A stretch of DNA of 54,258 bases from Natrinema pallidum DSM 3751. GTDB taxonomy: Archaea > Halobacteriota > Halobacteria > Halobacteriales > Natrialbaceae. The stretch covers positions 101,371-155,628 of the forward strand of contig NZ_AOII01000088.1 in NCBI RefSeq assembly GCF_000337615.1, read 5' to 3'. The position numbers and the translations under genes were made by a program. The notes beneath the pieces were generated by a model. That model had not been told where the DNA came from. It worked only from the letters and a program-made list of their open reading frames with translations, and searched no databases. Positions 44,552-52,341 of this stretch are shown piece by piece (the first letter of the stretch is position 1; each line of letters starts with the position of its first letter).

Positions 44552-44584
44552 GGTCGCGTGTTCAAATCGCGCCCGGCCCGCTTT
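44552..44584 (+). repeat. attR (right attachment site, tRNA-Lys 3' fragment)
   Basis: Exact 33-bp copy of 38387-38419. Lacks the 5' half of the tRNA, so it is not a tRNA gene. Confidence 0.92.
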
Positions 44585-44636
44585 TTCGACGACCGGTTTC
44601 GTACAGAGCGAAGCGGCGACGGCGATTTGAACCGGA

Positions 44637-44668
44637 CCAGAAAGGCACAGCAAAGCGAGCATTTCTGG
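44637..44668. repeat. Inverted repeat downstream of attR
   Basis: CCAGAAA and TTTCTGG, 7-bp perfect arms 18 bases apart, just after a T-loop-like GATTTGAACCGG on the plus strand. Sequences of this type occur after haloarchaeal tRNA genes in my recollection. It may be a relic of an older integration. Confidence 0.35.
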
Positions 44669-44705
44669 GCGGAGCTCACAATCGCGCCCGGCCTCGCCGT
44701 CGGTC

Positions 44706-45140
44706 TCACTCCGTCGTGTTCGTCTCCGCGGGCGGGTCCACATCCGTTTCGTCGGCCATCGCGTGAAGGTGCTCGAGCAGGAGGCCGACCCCCTCCGGCT
44801 TGATCCAGGTCGTGACCGCCCCCTCGTCTTCGGCCTCCGTAATGACCCGCTCGGCGTCGCGGACGGGAACCGAGAACTCGACCGGCTGGTCGAAGCGGTC
44901 CTCGTTTCCGTCGATTAGGGATTTGACCTCGGCAAGTTCGCGACGGACGTACTCGTAGGGAGCCATCGACTCGGTCTCGTCGCCGATGACGAACCGGCGG
45001 GTGCGTCCGTCATCGAGTCGGAGTCTGACGACGCCCGCGTCGATGCGGTCGGCCTCGAGATACTCCGCCAGCACGTCCTCGAAGAAATCGGTCGTCATCC
45101 GATCGCCTCGCAGTTTCGAGTCCGAGTGATCAGGCGACAT
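44706..45140 (-). CDS. Acidic haloarchaeal protein of unknown function
   Basis: 144 residues, or 130 from the internal ATG at 45098 (MTTDFFEDVLAEYLEADRID), which I consider at least as likely. Mixed alpha/beta composition: VVRLRLDDGRTRRFVIGDE, EYVRRELAEVKSLID, VEFSVPVRDAERVITEAE, VTTWIKPEGVGLLLEHL. No motif, signal or membrane helix, and no family recognised. It lies outside the integrated element and is divergent from the d1 locus, so it was probably the next chromosomal gene after tRNA-Lys before integration. Confidence 0.7.
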   Translation of the reverse strand: MSPDHSDSKLRGDRMTTDFFEDVLAEYLEADRIDAGVVRLRLDDGRTRRFVIGDETESMAPYEYVRRELAEVKSLIDGNEDRFDQPVEFSVPVRDAERVITEAEDEGAVTTWIKPEGVGLLLEHLHAMADETDVDPPAETNTTE

Positions 45141-45323
45141 GGGTCCAACTATCGGGTGAGTTATAGAAGACGGTACCGACGACTCCTATGCGCTGGGAAC
45201 CGCAGCTGCGTGTGGCTGATCTGAGACCGACTTTTGAGGGCTGAGAGGGCGAATTTTTCCACCCGGAGTAGGTGTTCGCGGAACGGAAAAACCCCGCGAC
45301 GAACATCTTCCCGTGATCTCTCA

Positions 45324-45353
45324 CGAACTCGAAACGTTGTGGTCCGGTTATAG
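45324..45353 (+). promoter_or_regulatory. Promoter region of the nitrogen-oxide locus
   Basis: A TATA-like GGTTATAGG (45344-45352) lies about 40 bases before the ATG at 45392. Upstream of it CGAAC (45324-45328) and GTTG (45336-45339) make an imperfect dyad. The haloarchaeal anaerobic regulator NarO is reported to use CGAAC-N4-GTTCG. Here the spacing is seven and the right half is incomplete, so NarO control is only possible. Confidence 0.35.
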
Positions 45354-45391
45354 GTGCGTGCTCCAGAGGGTCGATTGGAGAGGTGCCCACA

Positions 45392-47224
45392 ATGTCACGA
45401 TCGGAGTCACCGGCCGAGTCGATTGCGGAGCAGGAGGAGCGAATCAAGCGCCACTTGAGCGCGTCGCGGGAGATCGCGGAGCGCCTGGAGTTCAACGACG
45501 AACTCAGCTTCGAGATGGGGTTGCCCAGTCCGGGCCGTCGGACGTTCATCAAGACCAGTGGCGTCGTGGCGGCGTCGGCAGCACTGGCGGGCTGTGCCGG
45601 CGACGATGATGACGACGGGCCGGAGTCGACGGACGACGAGGAGTCGCCCGACGAGGAAACGCCGGAGGCCGAACGGAGCGAAACAGTGCAGTTGACCGCC
45701 AAGCAGTACGAGTTCCAGCCACAGGAGATCCGGGTCCCGCCGAACACGGAACTCACGATCGAGTTCACACAGTCGACCTTCGAGAAGAACGAGGAGTTCA
45801 CGATGCATACGTTCTACCTCGAGGACCCGTACGACATCGGCCCCATCGAACTCCCCGAGAACACGGACGACGGCCCCATCGATTCGGTCACGTTCGTCAC
45901 CGACGAGGAGGGGACGTTCGATTTCGAGTGTAGCGCCTACTGCGGGGACGGCCACGCACAGATGAACGGCCAACTGTACGTCGTCCCGGAGGGCGAGTCC
46001 GTCGACGAGGTGGACTTCACCGATATGGGGACGCTGAAGGAGCGCCACGAGATCCTCAAAGAGGAACGCGAACTGGTCCAAGAGCCCCAACACGACCTCG
46101 ACCTGCGGGACATCATGGTCGTCACCGAGCGCAACAACGCCTCGGTCGCGATGATCGATACGGTCAACGATCGGCTCATGGAGCGCGTCGAGAACGTGGG
46201 GAAGGCGATCCACGTCCACGACTTCCATCCGGAACTGCCCGAGCAGACTCGGGAGGGCGCGTACGTGTACACGCAATCCCGGCAGGGTGAGATGTACAAA
46301 ATCGACCTGTTCGACTTCGAACGGGTCGCCGTCGCCGACGCCGGGACGGACGCCCGGGACATCGCCGTTTCCCGGGACGGCAACTACGTGATCGGCGGGT
46401 TCTACAACCCGAACCATCTGGTCATCTGCGACGCCGAGACGATGGAGCCGATCAAGCGGATTCCGACCCACACCGTCAATCCGGACGGCGAGAGCCTGGG
46501 GAGTCGCGTCTGCTCGCTGTACGACGTCCCCGAGGAGGGGCTATTCCTCGCGGGCCTGAAAGAGGGGGGAGAGGTGTGGCTCATCGATTATACCCAAGAG
46601 GACTTCCCGGTCGTGGCGACCATCGAGTGCGGCCGGACCCTCCACGACGGCTTCTTCACGGCGGACGGCCGCTACTTCATGATCGCCTCTCAGACGGACA
46701 ACCAGATGGACATCATCGACACGCAGGAGCGGAGCCACGTCGCCGCGATCCCGATGAACGGGGTCCCCCACCCCGGTCCGGGCGCGCTGTACCCCGACGA
46801 GGATCTCGCCTTCACCACCCACGCCGGTTCGTCGAGCGTTGGCGTCTGGAACACGGAGACCTGGGAGGCGGAGACAATGATCGATGTCAGGGGCTCCGGG
46901 CTGTTCATCCGGAAACACGAGCACAGCGACTACGTCTGGGCCGACATCATCCTCACCGACACCGAGGACGACGCCTACGTCTACACCATCGATCCCGATA
47001 CTCTCGAGGTGGACCAGGAGATCGACTGTAGCCAGTGGGGAGCCGCGGCGGCGATCCACCCCGAGTTCAGCCGCGACGGCGAGAAGGTCTATATCAGCGT
47101 CTGGAAGGGCGAGAACGAATCGATCCTCGTGTTCGATCCGAACACGGGCGAGTTGCTCACCCAGATCGAAGACCTGCTCGCACCGACCGGCAAGTTCCTC
47201 GGCGTCCGCGCGGAGGGGCACTGA
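45392..47224 (+). CDS. CuA-type cupredoxin fused to cytochrome-d1 propeller (NirS/NirN-like) Tat lipoprotein
   Basis: A 610-residue exported enzyme. An N-terminal extension of 48 residues precedes the Tat motif GRRTFIKTSG and lipobox LAGC. The cupredoxin domain (about 95-200) has a full CuA set: His139, Cys180, Cys184, His188, Met191 in CSAYCGDGHAQM. Residues about 240-610 align along the whole d1 propeller of NirS: His274 in KAIHVHDF matches the proximal d1-haem ligand. DARDIAVS, TLHDGFF (His418, one distal His), VPHPGPGA, FTTHAGSSSVGVW and LLAPTGKF follow in order. The second distal His of NirS (HPEPR) is replaced (ESLGSR). No CxxCH haem c site. I infer nitrite reduction or a d1-linked dehydrogenase fed by copper. 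A start at the internal ATG 45515 is possible. Confidence 0.8.
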   Translation: MSRSESPAESIAEQEERIKRHLSASREIAERLEFNDELSFEMGLPSPGRRTFIKTSGVVAASAALAGCAGDDDDDGPESTDDEESPDEETPEAERSETVQLTAKQYEFQPQEIRVPPNTELTIEFTQSTFEKNEEFTMHTFYLEDPYDIGPIELPENTDDGPIDSVTFVTDEEGTFDFECSAYCGDGHAQMNGQLYVVPEGESVDEVDFTDMGTLKERHEILKEERELVQEPQHDLDLRDIMVVTERNNASVAMIDTVNDRLMERVENVGKAIHVHDFHPELPEQTREGAYVYTQSRQGEMYKIDLFDFERVAVADAGTDARDIAVSRDGNYVIGGFYNPNHLVICDAETMEPIKRIPTHTVNPDGESLGSRVCSLYDVPEEGLFLAGLKEGGEVWLIDYTQEDFPVVATIECGRTLHDGFFTADGRYFMIASQTDNQMDIIDTQERSHVAAIPMNGVPHPGPGALYPDEDLAFTTHAGSSSVGVWNTETWEAETMIDVRGSGLFIRKHEHSDYVWADIILTDTEDDAYVYTIDPDTLEVDQEIDCSQWGAAAAIHPEFSRDGEKVYISVWKGENESILVFDPNTGELLTQIEDLLAPTGKFLGVRAEGH

Positions 47225-47250
47225 TCGCGGTCGATCGCTCCCACAGGCCC

Positions 47251-48393
47251 ATGCCCGAGAGACATTCCGACGCGATGACGACGACACCGGCGCGACGAGG
47301 ACCGGGACCGCTCGCACTCGTCAAGCACCTCCGCGGTACGGGGCTGACGGTGATCGACGCGGCCGCCCACGAACCGCTCGGTCGGATCGGCGACGGTCGC
47401 CAGCCCCACGCACTCGCCGTCCGTCCCGGCGGCCGCTGGGCGTACGTCCCGTACATGGCGTCGAACGCGCTCGAGATCGTCGACCTCTGGACGCTGTCCG
47501 TCGCGGGTCGCGTCGATGAGGTCGGGACCGCGCCCGTGGGAGCGGTGCTGAGCCGAACGGGGCGGTACCTGTTCATCAGTACCTACGGCGATCTCCCGGG
47601 CAACGACCGCCCGGGACTGGCCGTCTTTCGGACGGCCGGCGAGCGGGTCGAGTTGATCGCGCAACGCCCCGTCGGGAAGGCCGCCGGCCTCGCCGTCGAC
47701 GCCGGCAACGACGTGTGGGTCGCGCTGCGAGACGACGATGAGTTGCTCCGGATCGATGGAACGCCCCCGTTCAACGTCCTGGATCGGTTCGCGGTCGGTG
47801 CCGGTCCGCAGGACTTGGCCTCCGAATCGAGCCGAGGACTGCTTGGCGTGAACAACGCCGACGGGGACAGCGTGACCGTCGTCGATACGCGCGCGGCGAC
47901 GGTCCTCGGGACGGTCCCCGCCCCGAACCCGAGGGGCGGGACCGCCGTGCCGGGCAGCGACCGCTGGGTCGTCGGCGACACGGCGGGTGATGGCCTCACG
48001 GTCATCGATCTCGGGGCGGTCCGACGCGGGGACGGCGAGGGGGCGGTCGCCGACCGTGTCTCGCTGGGAACGCCGACGGCCTTTCCCGACGTTACCCCGG
48101 ACGGTGCCGTCCTCGCCGTCGACGCGTACGACGACGACCGGGTCACGTTCCTCGACCCCTCGAGTCTGGATGTCCTCGAACGGGTCGAGACCGGAGCGAC
48201 GCCGCGTCATCCACGGTTCAGCGCGGACGGCGGGGTCTGTTACGTCCCCAGCGTCGACGCCGACGCGGTCACCGTCATCGACGTCGACGACGTTCGAGCC
48301 GACGAACCCGATCCGATCGTAACGAGCATCGACGTACCCGAGGGAGCCGCCCCTGCGGGCTGTTTTCGTACCGATAGAGGGAGAGACACATGA
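47251..48393 (+). CDS. YVTN/NirF-like beta-propeller protein 1
   Basis: A 380-residue all-beta protein with six to seven blade repeats of the type LTVIDAAAHEPLGRI ... PHALAVRPGGRWAYVPYM. Related to the propellers of NirF and NirN, proteins for heme d1 synthesis and insertion. No signal peptide is visible, so it appears cytoplasmic. ATG 47251 gives MPERHSDAMTTT, and 47275 is an alternative start. The first is 26 bases after the d1 protein. Its stop overlaps the next ATG by four bases. The NirF role comes from context and fold, not from catalytic residues. Confidence 0.75.
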   Translation: MPERHSDAMTTTPARRGPGPLALVKHLRGTGLTVIDAAAHEPLGRIGDGRQPHALAVRPGGRWAYVPYMASNALEIVDLWTLSVAGRVDEVGTAPVGAVLSRTGRYLFISTYGDLPGNDRPGLAVFRTAGERVELIAQRPVGKAAGLAVDAGNDVWVALRDDDELLRIDGTPPFNVLDRFAVGAGPQDLASESSRGLLGVNNADGDSVTVVDTRAATVLGTVPAPNPRGGTAVPGSDRWVVGDTAGDGLTVIDLGAVRRGDGEGAVADRVSLGTPTAFPDVTPDGAVLAVDAYDDDRVTFLDPSSLDVLERVETGATPRHPRFSADGGVCYVPSVDADAVTVIDVDDVRADEPDPIVTSIDVPEGAAPAGCFRTDRGRDT

Positions 48394-49529
48394 CATCAGA
48401 GACTGAGACCGACACCGTTGCGAGCGACCGCTCGTCCGGCGCGCCGACGATCGTGAAAAACGCCGCGAGCAGCCACTTCAGCGCGGTCGATCTCGCCGCG
48501 GGCGAGGTCGTCGCGGAGTTCGGGGAGGGCCGATACCCGCACACGGCAGTGTTCCACCCCGACGAACCGGTCGCGTACCTGTTGTACATCGCCAGCGCCC
48601 ACCTCGAAGTGGTCGATCTCGAGGCGCTCGAGACCGTCCAGCGCATCGACCGGCTCGGGACGATGCCCGTCGGGAGCGCGCTCGGCCCGGGCGGCGACGT
48701 GCTGTTCGTCGGGACCGCAGTCGACCTGCCCGCGTCGTCGGAGCCGGGCGTCCTCGCGTTCGTGATCGGCGAGGATGGCCGACTCGAGCCCGCGGGAACG
48801 CGCCCGCTCTCGCGGAGTTCCGGCATGCGAATCGGCCCGGACGAGCGGCTTTACGTGGGCCAGAAGACCGAAAACGAGATCGCCGTCCTCGGTGCCGATC
48901 CCGGCCTCGACCTCGCGGCCGAGATTCCGGTCGGGCCGGAGCCACACGACCTGTACGTCCTCGCGGAGGGGCTGGTGGTCGCCAACCACGCCGGCGGGGC
49001 GTCGGCTGCGTTCGTCGACCCCGCCGCCGAGCGGGTTCGCTGTACCGCCGAGACAGGGACGAACCCCCACGGGTTCGCCGTCGCCGACGGCCCCGACTAC
49101 CGGTATGGTTTGTTTCCGGCCCGCGAGGACGACCGCGTCGCCGTCGTCGACCTCGAGGCGGTCGCGGCCGGCGACGACTCGCCGACCGAACGGCTGCTCG
49201 ATGTCGGGACGACGACCGGTTTCGCCGCGACGACGCCGGACGGCCGCTACGCGATCGTCGACTCCTACGAGGAGCCGTTCGTGACGATCCTGGACCTGGC
49301 CGACCTCGCGGTCGCCGGCCGCGTCGAGGTCGGCGGGGAACCGCTCCATCTCGTCTTCGGCCCCGACGGGGAGGAGTGTTACGTCGGGAACATGACGCGG
49401 ACTGACATCGCGGTACTGGACGCGCGACCGCTCGCCGACGGTCGCCCGGCGGACGTTGCCGTCGACCGCCGAATCGACGGACTCGGCGAGAAACCGAGCG
49501 GTATCTTCCGCCCGGAGGTGGACCAATGA
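48390..49529 (+). CDS. YVTN/NirF-like beta-propeller protein 2
   Basis: A 379-residue propeller, clearly a paralogue of the preceding one: IVKNAASSHFSAVDLAAGEVVAEFGEGRYPHTAVF (given as SSHFSAVDLAAGE and RYPHTAVFHPDEP), RTDIAVLDARPLADGRP near the end. Cytoplasmic, no leader. Four-base overlaps with both neighbours (ATGA at each junction) show tight translational coupling with propeller 1 and the radical SAM gene. The pair may form a heterodimer that handles the d1 precursor, replacing single NirF. Inferred. Confidence 0.75.
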   Translation: MTSETETDTVASDRSSGAPTIVKNAASSHFSAVDLAAGEVVAEFGEGRYPHTAVFHPDEPVAYLLYIASAHLEVVDLEALETVQRIDRLGTMPVGSALGPGGDVLFVGTAVDLPASSEPGVLAFVIGEDGRLEPAGTRPLSRSSGMRIGPDERLYVGQKTENEIAVLGADPGLDLAAEIPVGPEPHDLYVLAEGLVVANHAGGASAAFVDPAAERVRCTAETGTNPHGFAVADGPDYRYGLFPAREDDRVAVVDLEAVAAGDDSPTERLLDVGTTTGFAATTPDGRYAIVDSYEEPFVTILDLADLAVAGRVEVGGEPLHLVFGPDGEECYVGNMTRTDIAVLDARPLADGRPADVAVDRRIDGLGEKPSGIFRPEVDQ

Positions 49530-50746
49530 TCGATCTCACGCGACTCATCAGAGGCCTCGACAACCGACCGGAACAGATCCGATACGAGAACCGCCGCGCG
49601 AGCGACGCGCTCGTCCCGCTGGTCGTCTGGAACACGACTCCCGCCTGCAACCTGCGGTGCAAACACTGCTACTTCGGGGCCTGCGATGAGCGCGACAGCG
49701 AGGAGCTGTCGACGGCCGAGGCCAAGGCGTTCATCGACTCGCTGGCCGCGGTGAACGTCCCGGTGCTCGTGTTCAGCGGGGGCGAGCCGTTCTTCCGCGA
49801 CGACATCGCCGAACTCACTCGGCACGCGTCCGCGCGGGGAATCCGGCCGATCGCCTCGAGCAACGGTACGTTCCTCACCGAGGAGCGCGCGCAAGCGGTC
49901 GCCGACGCGGGGATGCAGTACGTCGGCGTCTCGCTGGACGGCGTCGGGGCGACCAACGACGAGTTCCGCGGCGTCGATGGGGCCTTCGAACGGGCCCGCA
50001 ACGGGCTCCGCAACGCCCGCGACGCCGGGATGGGGACCGGCATTCGGTGTACGATGACCGAGGGGACCGTCGACGACGTCCCCGATGTGATCGACCTCGC
50101 CGTCGAGGAGGGGATCGATCGGGTGAACGTCTTCCACCTGATCTACTCCGGTCGCGGCGGGGACATCACCGACGCCGACCTCTCCGTCGAGCGGACGCGG
50201 GCGGTCGTCGACTCCCTCTACGAGCGCACCAAAACGCTCGCCGAAACCTATCCCGACATGCAGCTCCTGACCGCCGGCAACTACGCGGACGCGGTCTACC
50301 TCTACCACCGCATTCGGGAGGACATGCCGGCCCACGCGGATCGGGCGCGAAAACTCCTGTTCGACGACGGCCCCGGTCGCGTCGTCAAGAACGGCGACGC
50401 CGGTCCCAAGGTCGTCAATGTCGACCACCGCGGCGATGTCCACCCGAGCATGTTCCTCTCGCAGTACACGCTCGGGAACGTCCGCGATCGCCGCCTCGAC
50501 GAGATCCTCGCTGACAGCGACCTCTGGGACGAACTGGCCGAACCGACCGATCACCTGAAGGGGAAATGCGGTCGCTGTCCCTGGAAGGAGGTCTGTGGCG
50601 GGAACTCCCGGGCCCGCGCCGCGGCGGTCCACGACGACCTCTGGGCTGAAGACCCCCGGTGTTACCTCACCGAGGCCGAGTACAGCACCGACGAACTGCC
50701 AACCGACCACGCGCCACCGGTCGACGCGACCGCAGCACTCGAGTAG
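49526..50746 (+). CDS. nirJ: Radical SAM/SPASM enzyme, NirJ-like (heme d1 synthesis)
   Basis: A 406-residue iron-sulfur enzyme. The radical SAM cluster is Cys41-x3-Cys45-x2-Cys48 in TPACNLRCKHCYFG, followed by VFSGGEPFFRDDIAEL for SAM binding. The C-terminal SPASM-type cluster has CGRCPWKEVCGGNSRARAAA, the form seen in NirJ and AhbD, which modify tetrapyrrole propionates. In NirS organisms NirJ acts on didecarboxysiroheme. The neighbouring d1 protein and HemA favour NirJ over AhbD, PqqE-like or other SPASM enzymes. Overlaps the propeller gene by four bases. Confidence 0.82.
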   Translation: MIDLTRLIRGLDNRPEQIRYENRRASDALVPLVVWNTTPACNLRCKHCYFGACDERDSEELSTAEAKAFIDSLAAVNVPVLVFSGGEPFFRDDIAELTRHASARGIRPIASSNGTFLTEERAQAVADAGMQYVGVSLDGVGATNDEFRGVDGAFERARNGLRNARDAGMGTGIRCTMTEGTVDDVPDVIDLAVEEGIDRVNVFHLIYSGRGGDITDADLSVERTRAVVDSLYERTKTLAETYPDMQLLTAGNYADAVYLYHRIREDMPAHADRARKLLFDDGPGRVVKNGDAGPKVVNVDHRGDVHPSMFLSQYTLGNVRDRRLDEILADSDLWDELAEPTDHLKGKCGRCPWKEVCGGNSRARAAAVHDDLWAEDPRCYLTEAEYSTDELPTDHAPPVDATAALE

Positions 50747-50750
50747 GCCG

Positions 50751-52052
50751 ATGCACGTACCCGACGCAGCGCCACCGGATGCGAGACCCGAGCCCGGGCC
50801 GTCGCCGGTCGCGGCGGTGCCGAAGAGCGTCCGCCGACTCGCGTGTTATCGGCTCGACCACGAGACCCGATCGACCGAGGAACTGGGCGCGGTCGCTCCG
50901 GACGACCCCGTCGCCGCCGCCCGGCGGATCGCGGCCCACGACCGCGTTACCGAGGCGGTCGTGCTCTCGACGTGCAACCGCGTCGAGGCGTATCTCAGCA
51001 CGCGCACGCCGGCGGACCGGGACGCGGGGCTCGATGCCGCACGCGAGGCGCTGGGCGATCCCGACGGCGCGCGGACCGAGACCGGACTCGCAGTCGTCGA
51101 CCACCTGTTTCGCGTCGCCTGCGGCCTCGAGAGCGCCGTCATCGGCGAGGCGCACGTCCTCGGACAGGTCCGTCGAGCGTTCGAGACGGCGCTCGACGCG
51201 GACCTCGCCGGCGGGGTGGTGACCCGGGCCGCGGACGCTGCCGTCTCGGTGGGACGGCGCTGTCGCGACGAAACCGGCATCGCCGAGGGAACGGTCGGCT
51301 ACGGGAGCGCGACCTGCGAGGCCATCGCCGACGAGGGCGACGTCCTCGATCGCCTCGTCGTCGTCGGTGCCGGCGAAATGGCGACCGAGGTGGCGAACGC
51401 CGCCGGCCACCGCTGGGACTGCCGCGTCGACGCCGTCAACCGCTCGGCCGCCCCGGAGCTGCCGACTGACGATGGTCGGGACTGGCCGCTCGAGGCCCTC
51501 GAACGGGCGCTCGCCGACGCCGACGCGATCGTGACGGCGACGGGCGCGCCGGACCCGGTGGTGACCACCGAGGCGATGCGGCGAGTCGGGCCGGAGACGC
51601 CGGTCGTGGACCTGGCGAGCCCGCCCGATGTCGCCGAGGCCGTTCGGCGATCGGCCGTACCGGTCGTGGCCCTCGACGTGATCCAGCGTCGGATCGAGGC
51701 GGCCGTGGCGGATCGGCGGGCGGCGGTCCCGGCTGTCGAGGATGCAGTCACCGACGCGGTCGCGGCCTTCGTCGACCGGGAACGCGAGAACCGCGCCGAG
51801 GACACGCTCCGCGAACTCCACCGGGCGGCGGCCGCGATCCGCGAGAGCGAACTCGAACAGGCCCGTACCCGACTCGAAAACGGGGCCGATCCCGAGATCG
51901 TCCTGGCGGACTTCGCCAGCGCGCTGACCGGCTCGCTCCTCGGCACGCCGACCGAACGCCTCCGGACGGCCGCGCGCGACGGCGACGATGCAGTCATCGA
52001 CGCCACCCACCGGCTGTTCGACCTCGACGGCGATCGCGAGCGGTCGGAGTGA
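50751..52052 (+). CDS. hemA: Glutamyl-tRNA reductase HemA
   Basis: A 433-residue enzyme making glutamate-1-semialdehyde from glutamyl-tRNA, first committed step of tetrapyrrole synthesis. Catalytic Cys75 in VLSTCNRVEAYL, GEAHVLGQVRRAFE for the tRNA/substrate site, NADPH-binding VVVGAGEMATEVA, then the dimerisation helix (TLRELHRAAAAIRE). The ATG at 50751 lies four bases after the nirJ stop. The first 25 residues are Pro-rich extension. Being placed in a d1 operon and not with hemL or hemB suggests a copy dedicated to higher tetrapyrrole demand when nitrogen oxides are respired. Confidence 0.93.
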   Translation: MHVPDAAPPDARPEPGPSPVAAVPKSVRRLACYRLDHETRSTEELGAVAPDDPVAAARRIAAHDRVTEAVVLSTCNRVEAYLSTRTPADRDAGLDAAREALGDPDGARTETGLAVVDHLFRVACGLESAVIGEAHVLGQVRRAFETALDADLAGGVVTRAADAAVSVGRRCRDETGIAEGTVGYGSATCEAIADEGDVLDRLVVVGAGEMATEVANAAGHRWDCRVDAVNRSAAPELPTDDGRDWPLEALERALADADAIVTATGAPDPVVTTEAMRRVGPETPVVDLASPPDVAEAVRRSAVPVVALDVIQRRIEAAVADRRAAVPAVEDAVTDAVAAFVDRERENRAEDTLRELHRAAAAIRESELEQARTRLENGADPEIVLADFASALTGSLLGTPTERLRTAARDGDDAVIDATHRLFDLDGDRERSE

Positions 52053-52341
52053 CTGCGTCCGTTGGTATCCGGCCACGCGGCGGTCTCCGATCGCGTGTCG
52101 TCCGCCCCGGCAGCCGTCGGTTTCGCCGTCCGTTGCCCGTGTCTCCGTCCTCGAGCGGCGGGTGAGGGTGGGTACGGCCGGCGATCGGCGTGCTCCGCCC
52201 CCCATTTGAAAACCCGCCATTAGCCGGATTTCGGCGGTAGCGTCCTCAGAGCGTGGGAACAGCCGGGGACCGGTTAAAGATGAGAGGGACAAGGTCACCG
52301 TGTATGCTACTGAAACGCTCCGCCACACGAGGTGGTCGGCG

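Larger units (their letters stand above)
38387..44584. mobile_element. Integrated genetic element (plasmid or provirus) in tRNA-Lys, about 6.2 kb
   Basis: Bounded by a 33-bp perfect direct repeat of the tRNA 3' end. It contains, from left to right, an AEP-like replication protein, three AT-rich membrane-protein genes, a small acidic protein and a tyrosine integrase next to the right end. GC is visibly lower than in the flanks, especially at 40.6-43.3 kb. No capsid or spike gene is recognised, so a plasmid is as likely as a small pleolipovirus-type provirus. Confidence 0.88.

Noticed and set aside
44552-44584. Second tRNA-Lys gene
   Set aside because: Only the T-arm and 3' acceptor strand are present. 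It is the attachment-site duplicate.
44393-44743. Minus-strand frame across attR
   Set aside because: It reads through the tRNA fragment and hairpins, so it cannot be a real protein.
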